This document shows, one piece after another, positions 1 to 42,475 of a stretch of 64,000 nucleotides of DNA. This stretch comes from Bolinopsis microptera. Its lineage: Eukaryota > Ctenophora > Tentaculata > Lobata > Bolinopsidae. The stretch lies in NCBI RefSeq assembly GCF_026151205.1, contig NC_087084.1, forward strand, positions 3,961,538 through 4,025,537. The letters run 5' to 3'. The first letter of the stretch is position 1. Each line of letters begins with the position of its first letter. The translations under genes and the position numbers were made by a program. Below the pieces are notes generated by a model, which had not been told where the DNA came from, made no database searches, and worked only from the letters and a program-made list of their open reading frames with translations.

Positions 1-358
1 TTGATAGCTTTGATCTATTGTAAACCAATTGCTCCTATTCTCACTAACTATCGGAAGATTTACGTACTAAAGTGCGATAACGAAAGTTCGTGTTTTCCGA
101 ATGTCATTATACTACTATACTAATGAACGTTATAAATTCGAGATTTTGGCAGAACCTACTAACCTACAGGTGGACATGACAAGGATTAAGTTTGACCCAT
201 TTCCCGAGCCAACTGTCAATAAACTCAATAATCACTTATGCCTGAGCGAGCATGCTGTCTCTTTTACACAAAACTCAGTTACAGAACTTTAGTATGTAAA
301 TCGTCCGATAGTTAGTGAGAGGAGGAACAATTGGTTTACAATAGATCAAAGCTATCAA
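1..358. mobile_element. Foldback/MITE-like element with about 62-bp terminal inverted repeats
   Basis: Bases 1-62 are an imperfect inverted copy of 297-358; the outer 31 bases match perfectly (TTGATAGCTTTGATCTATTG at the left edge). The interior has no convincing coding sequence. The left edge coincides with the window edge, so a target duplication cannot be checked. Family unknown. Confidence 0.8.
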
Positions 359-3300
359 GATAAACCCGAAGTGATTCGACTTCGAATGAAATCTACTGGA
401 AATCCATTCATCACGGCCATGAATCAAAATAGAATTTCTATCGTGGGATCAGCTACAGAGGTATGGAACTATGATCATTATGAGAAACCTCGGCACCGGC
501 CATATCAGACGGTTTTTACATTTACGAGCCGACTATCCCCTAGACAGCTATTGACAGCCTGACAGGGCGGCTCACTCAAATTTGAACTGTGACATGTCCA
601 AATTCCACGTTAAATCGGGTTTAAATGTAGTAACCAAACTCATTATTATAAATAACATTTATGTCATGATAATCAATATGACCATCAGCTGGTTAGGTTA
701 GCGTGTAAAAAATGTGCAATAAATTGTTAGACGTGGGTACCGTGACCAGCCTCACAGAGCTAGCTCTATGAGGCTGGTCAACAAAGCAGTAGGACAATAA
801 GAAAATGTAAAACATGTCCCGTCAATAGGTCTCAGTGAATCTTAACATTAGTTTAAATATTCTCCTTAGCATCACGAAGCTATTGTTAACAAAGAAGATA
901 AATATTGTGTGTAACAGAATAACTTGATGAACGTGTGTATAAACTCTTCACACCACTTTATATTTGCCGTACGGACGCCAATTATGGATCGCTTCCCATG
1001 GTTTAAAGTTCTGACTGAAGATTGATTAAAAAAGGAATTTTCAACTAAAACGATAAATAAGGAAGAAATTTAAACAGGCAACTAAGAATTTGCTTCATGG
1101 GTCATGTGCTGACATGCACCCTGTTAGCGTTCACGTGCACCCTCACAGTTTCTCATTTGACCTCATGCAGATGCAGAAGAGTTGCCGACCAGAGTAACAG
1201 GTCACTATTAGAACAGTGATTATTGAATGTACGATAGATAACAACCGATACTACAGCGGTGGATTCAAATGTCACCTGGTCAAACCCGGGGTGGACTATT
1301 TACATAAAGCGTCCCAACGGCTCCTGAAACATGGTAGAACTTGGTAAGCTCGGGAAATTGGGTCAAACTTAACCCTTAATGTCATGTCCTCCTGTAGGCT
1401 TTACCTTATGAATTTATAAAATTCGCTAGTGTAGTTAGAGTATGGCGACACTTGAAAGCCACGAACTTTAGTTGCTCAAAGCTATCAAAACTATCATGGT
1501 GTTGGTTACCTAACTTCATTGTGTTTCTTTTGACTGGAAATTGTGATAGTACCTGTTCGAGTTGTTAACGAGACGATATCCTTGTTCTTTTGTTGCAGAA
1601 TCAAAATGTTCTTTGCTTGAGTAAAACATGAATTTTTAGTGTTGTTGGGCTGTGAAACCAACTTAAATCGATGTCTCGCACAATGGTAGGTGAGAAACAG
1701 TCACCAAAATGAATTGCTAACCTGCTGTGTGTTTTCGTACTCTGCTCTTCACTCAAGTTGCAAAGTTGCAATAAACATATTGCAACGAACATTTCTATCT
1801 GAAAATTGAGTTACTACCTGTTCGATCAGTTAAGGTGAGGATTGCCTCGATCTTTTGATTTCAGCTTCCCTAGGCCCTAGGTCATGAGTAGAACAGAAGG
1901 ATCAAAATATATGTTGCTTGTTGGTCGTATTAACTATATAAAACATCAATTTTGAGGGATGAGGAAGTGTTTATAGGTTCTGAAACCAAGTTAAGTCGAT
2001 TTATCGTGCAATTTTAGGTCAGAAACAGTTATCATGAGTTAATAAGAATGTCGATTTCTCGGTTATTTTTAAGCTTTCGTTCAGAAAATAATTAGGGACC
2101 TTCGAAGGGGGTAACAAGAAGGAGTTACAAGTCTTACAAGCGTTCTATAATACAAAATTTTCATCACCTCTTCAACCTGCTGAATAGAGGCGCCACCTAA
2201 ATAAAAAACGTAAACAAACAATTATCACTTCCCCGCCAGTATCCACATCTATATATCAGTTTATCTCCACATTATACTTTTATTATTGTCTGTGGTCAAT
2301 CAATATATAGCGTGATCTACAGTCTGCAATCTAGATATTATATAAAACACAGTACGAGTTACCGGGGCCTCATGATGCAGCCTCCTCCATAACAATGGAG
2401 TCTGAATCCAGCTAGACACCAACTTGTAGTGATCAATCGAATCAGCTCCCATTAAGATTACATCCATACATAGTCAAACAGCATGAGACAAGTGGAAAAC
2501 AAACGAACGAATAGAATTCAAGTTCGTAAAAGATCGTCGCTTGAGATTGGAGATTTCAAAACTCTAATTCGACAGGCGAAATTCTCTTGTCGAGCTTTAG
2601 TTTGTGTCGGACTTTAGTATGTGCCAAACAAGAGTCCAGGTAGCGCACACTTGTTCGACAGAGTCGAACTTAAGGGTTGTCGAACTAGAGTACGTATCGA
2701 ACTCGGAACTACAGTACGTGTCGAATTGGAGTACGTAACTAGCCACTCCTAAACTAGCCACCCCTAAACTAGCCGCCAGCAACTCCTGCGTAAGTGACCG
2801 TGTCTTCATGTTATACAGTTTTAGGTTTGCATCATTGATCATTGTTATAACTTTATAAGTCTTCGTATTCTTGTTCAATTCATCTTAAACGGTTATGCAT
2901 TGGAAGCATTTTTAAAAATTAGTTAGTAAGCATGGGAATTCTGAATGCTAATTTAATATCGTCCCCCACCCTGTTATATCAATATCTGATTGTTAAGCGT
3001 GTATTTGATATTGAATTTATTGTATTAGGTACGGCTGTAAAGAAGAACCTTATAAAAGGGTTTTACACAATTCAAACAGTAAACATATGATCCATGCGAG
3101 AATTAATCGAGAATCCCGCACTACAATAAAAATTTATCACGGACGATAATTTTAACAAATATTCCCCCCTAGTACTCATCTGACCAGAACCATGCTGTGA
3201 GAAAAACAGACAACAGAGCACCCGTATCAGAAACCGCAGAAACGCAGAACATATAGATGTTAATTTGCTGTCCTGATCAAGGACCAAACCGGACAGATTT

Positions 3301-5485
3301 TTTACTTTGTTTAACTGCAGAAACTTGTGTTTTTAAAAGAAGACAAGTTTCTATTCTAATTTATTGATTATTATATTTATTGAAATAAACATATAATATT
3401 CATTACTCCAGGAGTGATGACCGACAGGATATATAAAAAAATTAAAAAAATGAAACTTGTGTTTTTTAGTGTTTATAGTTATAAGTCGATAATTGGATTT
3501 TTATTAAGATTTACTGCTTAAAATCCAATACACAACCTTGGCTTATGTTCTTACTTGTTAGACTTAAAAGAGAATTGATATTTTTTTGCTCTACAGAATT
3601 TGATTTAATAATTTTAGATTTTGTTTGTAAATATAGTGAAGATTTATTGCAGAGCAGAGTTTCATTCAAACATGTAATAGAATTTTGGATTTTACTAATT
3701 CACTCGCCAGCGCGCTATCACGTGTTTTTAATGCCGTGATTTCATTGGTCACCTCTATAACGCGCATTGTTTGTGACAGGACAGTTTTTTCACATAATTT
3801 GTCAACCGCGCGTGCAATAAACTCAATTTAAGCTCCGCTTTGTGACCGAAATGGGCCCTAATATGGAATTTATGCAACGCATGGCCGGTAATTAGCTAAT
3901 TGAATTTTCGGCACAAGGACCAGGTTGCATATTACATATTATATTACATCACAGTGCTGGCAAGCACGACCGGTGCATTTATTGTGGGTATACTATGTAC
4001 CCCCTTTACTATTATACCCCCTTTACTATTATACCCCCTTTGGTACACGTTACAAGCCTCTTTCGTGCACGCGAAGCGTGCACTCCGGCCGGAGGCGTTT
4101 TTCAGGCATTAAGACTCATCGGAAGTCGTTCAGCAGATTTATTTTTAGTTCAAAACATTCTAATTTGATGTCAAAGATGACAGGAATAAAAAATAGTTAT
4201 GTTGAGATTTTTAAGAAATTTGCATAAAATACTCGCCAGCACTGTTATACGAAATTCGGTAAAAAACCCAAAATCGCCATATTCAGGTGCCTTAAAAACC
4301 ATGTTAAAATTGAGTTAGAGATCTGAAATTTTTCAGGGCGTCTAGACGTTGACCAAATCGACTGCAAAAAAAGTTTCAGGTTTCAGGAGCATCGGGAAGT
4401 GGGTTTTCTAGAACCCCTGTTTTACGATAGATTGTCGTGATACATATATACATATATATATATATTCAGGGATAGACGCTTTGCCAGTCAATTGTAGCCT
4501 GTATTTAATTGTCCATAGATTTAAAAGTATAAAAGATACAGCCATTTCCGACCACAGGTCTTGCAAATAATTGTTTATACTTTAGTTTACATTGTATACA
4601 AAAATTATATGACGTCATAAACACCCCTTGATGACGTCATCAAGCTAACCGTTTTTAAAACTTGATTTTTGACAAAGTAATAATTTTTAAAATTAATTTT
4701 AAACCATTAAGGAGTAATTTTATTCAAAATCTGAGGAAATTTTCATCTTAGATAATTGTTCAAGCATTCTGAAAATCTACCGGAAAGTTTTTCTAGCTTG
4801 CTCCTTCATAAAGATATTCGTCATTGAAGTTTGTGCTTTTTTGAAGAATTATTTTATAAAAACGTCAATTTTGCGATTTAGTATTCTCTGGTGTTGGGCC
4901 ATGCCTTGGGTTGTGGAGCTCAGTTCTGCTTCCTATAGGTATAAATTGTGTCATAGGCTAGTTTTAAAGTTGAAAATCGAAAAGTTGCACACGTTGGGAC
5001 ACGCCCAAATTGATAGAAAATCGCTAAAATCACTGAAAATTGCTGTTTTCGTCATTTTCTGTCAACTTTAGAGTGCCGTTGTGATTACAGTTCTTCTTAA
5101 AATACTTTGAAACTTTGCATGCTTATCAAGCTATATATAAAACAATTACATGCAAAAATTTACGGCGATTCAATATTGGATGCGCACGCAACGTCTGCTC
5201 AAAGTTTGCACGTGCGAAAGGTGAGAATTTTGCTCATTCGTGATTTCCAACAAATTCTGCTTTGCCACGACAGTTTAATGTCATTATATATGAATTTAAT
5301 GCCAACTTGAATGAGTATTAAGTGGCATATTCAGTCAGTGATCGACCGATATGCTTCCCTAAACACAAGGAAATGTTTTTAAAGGATAGATTTCGAAATC
5401 GTTGAAACTTCCTCCTTATTAATGAAGATATCAGTTTATATTTCGACTTTATAAAGTACCCTGACATTATAATCAAAAAGAGATG
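359..5485. other. Intergenic AT-rich stretch without recognisable gene
   Basis: I found no exon with supporting splice sites or family similarity. Visible structure: a 14-bp tandem repeat (aactagccacccct type) at 2739-2777; a short pyrimidine-rich repeat (cccctttactattata) at 3999-4042; two CRE-type palindromes TGACGTCA at 4610-4617 and 4632-4639. Short open frames here look random. Confidence 0.5.
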
Positions 5486-6001
5486 ATATTTTACCAAAAC
5501 CCATAATCATGGGTAGAGTGGACCGCTGTCAGTGTCTCTCTTTCCCAAACAAAAGGAAATGATATTACTTTGATTGACCGTTCTCAAATGCAAAATGATA
5601 CCGAGAATGAAATCGGTCGCTCGCTTTTCCCATTCATTTACAATTGTAATAGATTAAGAAAAACTACCCAAAGGCAGCTGTACTCGGCAATGAAGATTCA
5701 ATAAACTTCAGCTAATTCAATAAGTAATACTAATAACTACCACCCTTACCCCGAAATACTAGGTATCGACCCGAACGCAACCCAAAGAGATTTTTACAGC
5801 ATCTGATTGATGTAATCAATCGAAACTTATTACAATTCGTAAGCCGTGAATGAATGGGAAAAGCGAGCGACCGATTTCATTCTCGGTATCATTTTGCATT
5901 TGAGAACGGTCAATCAAAGTAATATCATTTCCTTTTGTTTGGGAAAGAGAGACACTGACAGCGGTCCACTCTACCCATGATTATGGGTTTTGGTAAAATA
6001 T
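5486..6001. mobile_element. Long-terminal-inverted-repeat foldback element (about 516 bp)
   Basis: The left arm from 5486 and the right arm ending at 6001 are near-perfect reverse complements over about 155 bp, with a 200-bp AT-rich centre. The outer edges read ATATTTTACC and GGTAAAATAT. No transposase is encoded. It is a non-autonomous element or palindromic duplication; class undetermined. Confidence 0.8.
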
Positions 6002-6660
6002 TATATACTTAAATACAGTGTAACATATTTAATTTTTTTATTATGTCAATTAATTATATTAATTACGTCGCAAGAATGTTATCTGGTTCTTGTACCAGCT
6101 AGCTGCATGTTTGAAGAATTAAAACAAAATTTTATGACGACTCGTCAATGAGCTGTTAGAATTATAATAACATTAACAACATGTAAAGATGTAAAGATGT
6201 AAAGATCGGTAATCTTTAATATAAACGCTACAGTTGATAAAATAAATGAAGGCAAAAAAAAATCATTAACAAAATATATCGCTGATCGCCTTATAAAAGT
6301 GATAAAATAACTGCAGTTGTTAAATAGAACTCAAAGAGTCTGAATGAAATTAACAATATCGGGAGCAATTAACAGTAACTGACCAAAACCACTAATCAAT
6401 CATTTTCCATTCTCTAGCTGCACTGCCCCCAGGAACAAAGGAAACATATTGGTGCGGTAAAATTATGCAAATAGTGCGATCCCACTCCTGCCTACAATTA
6501 TATTATGTGCAACAGATTTTAAAGGTAAAAACACCGCGATTAAGCTAAATTTAACGGGTGATACTCTTAAAATATTTGTTCCATATACAGGACCGTCGAA
6601 GAGTCCAACTCGGTGCGCGTCCTGGTAGGTTGTAAACCTACAAAGCTAAATTCACATAGT

Positions 6661-6879
6661 ACATACGTTGCATGCCACTTTTCGCGCGCGAAGCGCGCGC
6701 CGCCGAAGGTATATTTGGGATACAAAACATGTATCAAAAGCTAAACAATTCGCCAAATTTGCAGCCTTTAGTATAGTGGTTCTCTCTAGTTGGATTATTC
6801 AACAGCGCGCGTAGAATTTAAAACTAATTACAACACTACACTTCGGCGGCGCGCGCGAAAGGTGGCATGCAACGTATGT
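6661..6879. mobile_element. GC-rich-armed foldback element
   Basis: Arms acatacgttgcatgccac at 6661 and its complement ending at 6879 continue inward into CG-rich segments (cgcgcgcg and cgccgaag) that also pair. This contrasts sharply with the AT-rich centre and surroundings. Related palindromic ends (gtcatac...gtatgac) recur at 7129-7146 and 7909-7924. Confidence 0.7.
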
Positions 6880-6954
6880 CAACAAATCTATTACATTTAT
6901 TAAGGACGTTATACTTGTTATACTTGTTAGCCTCATTTCACCCTCTCAAAAGTT

Positions 6955-7063
6955 GTATCACGTGGTGACCCCCACGGTCGCTTCACTATATACGATACCC
7001 CTGTATCGTCTGACGTCTTCGACGATACAGGGGGAGCCGCGCACTTCGTGCGCGGCGGGTCTT
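6955..7063. repeat. Dispersed repeat, copy 1 (second copy at 7824-7924)
   Basis: About 100 bp including gtatcacgt, the block gacgatacagggggagccgc and a hairpin gcgcac/gtgcgc recurs at 7824-7924 with small differences. This copy also contains the palindrome gtatcgtc/gacgatac. It looks like a family of small non-autonomous elements. Confidence 0.65.
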
Positions 7064-7582
7064 ACCTGAGGACCCCAGGCTATTATGTTCATTAACGGAA
7101 TGACAGGCTGAGCGCGGCCCAGTAAGGCGGGTCATACAACGTATGACAACTCAAAAGGTGGTTAGCCAATAGCCTCATTTTCAACTCGAATATTTGAAGC
7201 TTAGATACCGATTAAGTAATACTTAAATAAGTATAATCCCAAGGAATTTCATGTGCAACATAAATATCAAGTAACTTGTGAATTGTTAACCTCCTAGGAA
7301 ACCCTTCCGGCTGGGGTATATCTCCAAAAGTAAAATAGATTGTAGATAATAGAACCTTCTGGTTTTCAACAAAATTTCCGTCTCGTAAATTTAAAATTAG
7401 CTCCCCAGGAGCCAAATTTGGGACAACTTAGATTTTGAATTAAACCGAAAAGTTTGATTTTGGGCTAAATAAAAGATCACAGCTTTTAAACTTTGCAAAG
7501 TGATGTAATTCCGCCTAATCTCTCATTCCGCCTAATCTCTATTATGTTAATGAACATAATAGCCTGGGGTCCCCAGGTAAAT
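7063..7582. mobile_element. Foldback element with about 33-bp inverted ends
   Basis: The segment at 7063-7095 (ttacctgaggaccccaggct and following) is repeated as its reverse complement at 7549-7582, with one mismatch in the first 20 bases. The interior is about 450 bp with no identifiable gene. Non-autonomous, family unknown. Confidence 0.65.
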
Positions 7583-7823
7583 GTCATCAAATTATAATAA
7601 ACGATAAAGTATGTTAAAAACTTTTCTGTACCACCTGCACTTGACGGATGTTACTCGTCTAAATTTCTTCGAAGTAGCGCGCGCCGCTTTCTTCTCGAAA
7701 TGTAGCGCGCGCCGGGCCAGATCATTAACAATGGTCAACACCTGCACCACGCCACCGCTTACGTTGTGGACTAGCCTTGCGGTACGAATGCGCGGCTATA
7801 TTGTGGCTAATTCGCCCACTATT

Positions 7824-7924
7824 GTATCACGTTGTTACCCCACGGTCGTTTCACTATAGTCCTCAGTCCTGACGATACAGGGGGAGCCGCGCACTCGTGC
7901 GCGGCGGGTCATACAACGTATGAC
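7824..7924. repeat. Dispersed repeat, copy 2 (first copy at 6955-7063)
   Basis: Shares the gacgatacagggggagccgc block and the CG hairpin with the copy at 6955-7063. It ends in the palindrome gtcatacaacgtatgac, also present at 7129-7146. Confidence 0.65.
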
Positions 7925-8557
7925 AAGCCCACTATGGAACTAAATCATAAACACAATAAATAAAAAATGCGATCATGAGAATCATGATGTGAAACATGAC
8001 TTTTACGTGCATTTACAAACGTTTTTAAGCCCCTTTTCCTATTAGGAGGGGGTTGGGTATTGATTACGGTTGATTACGGAAGGAGGAGGGGGTAAAATTG
8101 CTAAATATAAAATATTGATTATTTGTAGCGAGATGCGCTATTGGGCCTCGCCGAGCAAGCTGCGAAAAATTTGGAGGACTTCGACGCGCCGCGCGAACTA
8201 GCATTCTTGCTTCGCATCGTTGCTCTGCTTCGCAGAGCAACGATCTCGATGGGTTGACATCGTCAACCAACGAAAAATTAACATCGTCAATTAAATTCAT
8301 TAGGTAATATGTGAACGACCCCTAAAGCCTAACACCTAAGTAATTCAGTACATCAATGTCAAACTGTCAAGAGTTAAATAACTTCATTTTATATCACAAT
8401 AACTTCATTTATCACAATACAAGAGGGCCAAAGTTAAAAGTGCAACGATACTGCTCATGCTACTAACTGCTGCTATATAACTGATGCTCACTTTGACGGA
8501 TGTTACTCGTCTAAATTTCTTCAAAAACTGCTAACTGCAGCTGTCGCGCCATTTGCA

Positions 8558-8625
8558 GCATTTAGCAGCAGTTAGCAGCAGTTAGCAGCAGTAAGCAGCA
8601 GTTAGCAGCATTTTAGCATTTAGGC
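8558..8625. repeat. Short tandem repeat (cagcagtta, 9 bp)
   Basis: Several slightly degenerate copies of a 9-bp unit cagcagtta lie between two small foldback regions, just downstream of the transporter remnant on its strand. No coding potential inferred. Confidence 0.7.
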
Positions 8626-8780
8626 GTGTTTACTGCGCAGCGCACGCCGTGCGCAACTACTGAAACATGAAAACTGCTGCTAACTCTACTTTATTTTATT
8701 TTTAGTTTTTTCTACCATCGCAATGTAATTGTAAAGGCTGCCCATAGTTTTTAATTGGGTTTTCAATGTTTCTGGTTTGG

Positions 8781-10740
8781 TTACCACTGGTCTTGCTCTT
8801 CCATAGAATTCACTACTAAGATCTGAACAGCACTTAGCGCCAAGCCAGCGATGATAGCAATTTGTGGTGAAGCAAAAGAAACCAAAGCGGTGCCGGCTAC
8901 CGCTGCCGTCGAACTTGCACCTTGCATTATGCCAGATCCAATAGCCATCCCATTTTTTCCGAAATATCGAACGTCGTAGCTTATGTAATTCTTTTCCATT
9001 GAGATCATCCCGTATACCAATTTTCCTAAAAATGTCATGACCACAATAACGATTAGGTTTTCTTCGATGAGCAGCAACATCAAGTAGCTGGCTAAAATAA
9101 TCACGGCAAGCGAGGTGTACAAAATTCTAAATCTAATCTTCTTTCTGATGATCGGAGATGCAATTCTTCCTAGTCCTGCTGCTCCTGCAACAAATGCCAG
9201 GAGGAAGAATTGATTTCCTTGAGTGACTGTTTCGCAGTTGGTACCTTCTCCACCAACTTCTTTTACGTTGAAAAGTCGTATCAATGAAGGTAAGGGTAGA
9301 ATAGTCCCCCAGCCTTGGTAGTTATTAATGATGACAAAAAAGCACAGTTTTAATAGTCTCATTTTGAAATTTGGTACCTCCACAGCTTTTGCTTTTCCAT
9401 TTTCAGTTGGTTCTGTTTGCAGTGGCGTAACGTTGCCTGTTGGCGCCCCCCTGCCGAAAAAAGCGCCCCCCTGTTGGCGCCCCCTCCCCTTTTGGTGCCC
9501 CTCCCTAAAATTGAACAAATTAGGTGATTTTAAAGAATACGCCGGTAAAATCTCTAAAAAAGTGTGTATCTAGAGTAAAACGCGCAGTTTTGCTAGTACT
9601 TTAGTTAAGTTTTCGAAATTGTCCCACATTCAAACGACGATTTGGCGCCCCCCTAAGACGGCGCCCCCCTGCACAGCGGGGTCAGCAGGGCCTTTCGTTA
9701 CGCCACTGTCTGTTTGGTTGATTGTTTCCAAATTGGAGCTGTCTTTTAAGAAAATGTGTAGGATTAAGATTGGAGGAATGAAATTGGAAGAGAGGCGATG
9801 AGCAGGAATGTTCTCCAGCCGAGCAGATCTAGACTGAAATACCCGATAACTGGAATCCAGATACTGCCTACAGAGTAACCTAAGCTACTAACCAGTATTA
9901 AAGTATTCATAATCTTCTTACTGCTAGCTTTTTCGGCCTGAAACACGAAGGTGACAGACATATTCAATCCCACAGTGAAGCCTATGAGGGCCCTTGAGAT
10001 TAGGAGAGTCAGGTAGTTCCCCGCCACAGAACAGACGATGGTGCTCACTATACTACCGTAGGGCGTAGAGGGACAGGCAGATAGTTTCTCGTCGGCCAAA
10101 TCTGTAATTAGAATAATTTGAGGGAATTGAACAGTTCTCAACTACCAAAAATTAGCAACTAAACAACAAACCATGATGTTGCCTAGTATTAGTAAAAGTA
10201 TAAACGGTACACTGTACAGGTACCTCGAGCGTGTTAAGATGATTTGAGGACTTCCAGTCCTCATATTCACAGTTCAGTATTTAACTATTACAGTCGCACT
10301 GAAGCTCTTACCGAGTAGATAAGGGACCTGCAGCAAAGGTAGTAATCCCCATTGTTAAATAAAGAATGCAGCCTAGAATTCCTTCCTGCCAATCATTAAC
10401 TCCAATTTCGCAGGCCACGTATTGTGTTAAAACACCTGCAGAATTTCAAAGTCATGCAAAATCCTTGACAATGGGTAGTATAATGTTCGCAAGAAACTGC
10501 TTAATCTGTTAATTTCAATTCAGTTTTTTTCAAAGTTATCATTCTTATAAGAGTGATATTTTTAGGAATTTGAGCTTCATAAATGAAGCTCAAATTCCCA
10601 AAAATACCTGGTAAATATATCTCAATGTCATCCCCGATATTGATAAGCAGTCCAAAGAAAAGAAGAATCCAATCCTTCCTTGTCCAAGTATCGTTCGTCT
10701 TTTGGAGAAGATCACTTTGTTCGCCTGAGCTTTCTCCCAT
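8781..10740 (-). pseudogene. Major facilitator superfamily transporter (SVOP/SLC22-like), disrupted
   Basis: Three exons on the minus strand: 10740-10608 (ATG start, ending at the IEIYLPG loop), 10435-10312, and 10101-8781. Splice phases agree (1, then 2). Visible features: TM1 after an acidic N-terminus; a motif-A-like segment spanning exons 2-3 (GPLSTRFGRRE); TM4-6; a hydrophilic loop; six more helices ending in NSMEEQDQW. Three lesions: a frame change at the GGG run 10061-10063, another near 9785 after the sixth helix, and a MITE at 9420-9708 in the central loop that brings in a stop. Without the MITE the two TSD-flanked halves join in frame, so the host exon was once intact here. Substrate unknown. 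The first two lesions could be sequencing indels; the insertion cannot. Confidence 0.8.
9420..9708. mobile_element. hAT-type MITE (289 bp) inside the transporter exon
   Basis: Terminal inverted repeats CAGTGGCGTAACG at 9420-9432 and 9696-9708, flanked by a perfect 8-bp target duplication tctgtttg (9412-9419 and 9709-9716). TIRs beginning CAGTGGCG with 8-bp duplications are typical of hAT elements. The interior is GC-rich with ggcgcccccct-type repeats and no transposase, so it is non-autonomous. Confidence 0.9.
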
Positions 10741-11584
10741 TATAATAGTAGCTGTTAAAAAAGAGATCTAAGTAAAACAATCAAAGCTACATCACATATT
10801 TTTTTACCGACGGCCGACAAAATTGTTGTTTTGCAAACTTAGCTTTAGACGAGTTTCGTTTCGCAAAACACATAAAATAGAACAATATAAAACATAATTT
10901 GTTAAACGTGGCAACTGAATTACTCCTAAAGTTTGATCGCAATCACTCGACAGATTGAAATTGAGTCACTTTAGTCACGATTACATAGTATAGTATGTAG
11001 TTTGCAGATTCTCCCAATCTACATTATTAAAAATTCAATGTGTGTAAATCTAGAATTATAGATCTGGAATTGTAAGGAAAATCGGTGTAAGAAATTAACC
11101 TTGTACATCCTTTGTTGTCTTAAACTCAGCAATCTGATTATCTGATGTTACAGCAACCTTGTATATAAGGTTGCTGTAACAGATTATATATTAATATATA
11201 ATATAATAATAATAATAAATTGACTCTGAGGTTCAGAATCACATAATAGTTACCTAGCAATCGAAATAAGCATCACATTGATATTTTGTTGTGCAGTTTA
11301 CTTAGAAAATCATCAACATGAAACCTTAAATATTTTTCATACTATCAGGTGGGCGGTGGCTGCCAAGATTCTTCTTTCATTGAGCATGAGTTTTATCCTA
11401 ATTTATTCGACATAACTCTCAACATTGGGCCTATTGCCACAACAATAATATATGCAATGTTGAAGAAATTACCAACTTAACTGTCCAACAATTCCATACT
11501 TAACTGTCATGATTCCATGAGCAAAGTTTATTACTTCGAATAATTTTAGAATGAGATGAGATAGTGATTGAACAATCTGGACAA
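10741..11584. other. Intergenic region between divergent transporter remnant and lipid-transfer gene
   Basis: The two genes are head to head across about 840 bp. The stretch is AT-rich and includes a short palindrome at 11155-11180 (caaccttgtatataaggttg) and an ATA-rich tract near 11185-11218. No exon recognised. It presumably contains both promoters, but no specific element can be assigned. Confidence 0.5.
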
Positions 11585-42024
<30,440 letters not shown>

Positions 42025-42475
42025 AAACTTGCTTGTTGGCTCTTGCTTGTAGATACTTGCTAGTAGGCTCTTGCTGGTAGGATATTTCTTGAAGACACTT
42101 GCTTGCAGAAAGCTGGGCGTGCTTGAAACTATCCTTTAAACAAAACTTGTTTGTACTGTCTAGTGCGTGGGAATAGCTTATTTAAAAATTGTTTAATTTA
42201 TGATCTGGAAATCGCCTGTAATTAAATTCTGTAATTTGATATTTTCATAAACCCACTCTGGCACTTTCCTACAATTACCATAATTCGGGAATCACGAGAT
42301 TGAGATTTGCACTTTTTATATCAAATATTTGAGCAACATTTAAAATCACCCAACATAGAATAATGCATTGACATGGTGATGGACAATCTGAATTTATTTT
42401 TAAATTTGATACTTTTTAACAATAATTTATACCAACTCTTACGTTTTCTAGCGATTACATACTGATTATACAAGC
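42025..42475. other. Intergenic spacer before the segmental duplication
   Basis: Opens with diverged repeats of cttgcttgtag/ggctcttgc (42013-42110), then plain AT-rich sequence. No gene seen. Confidence 0.5.
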
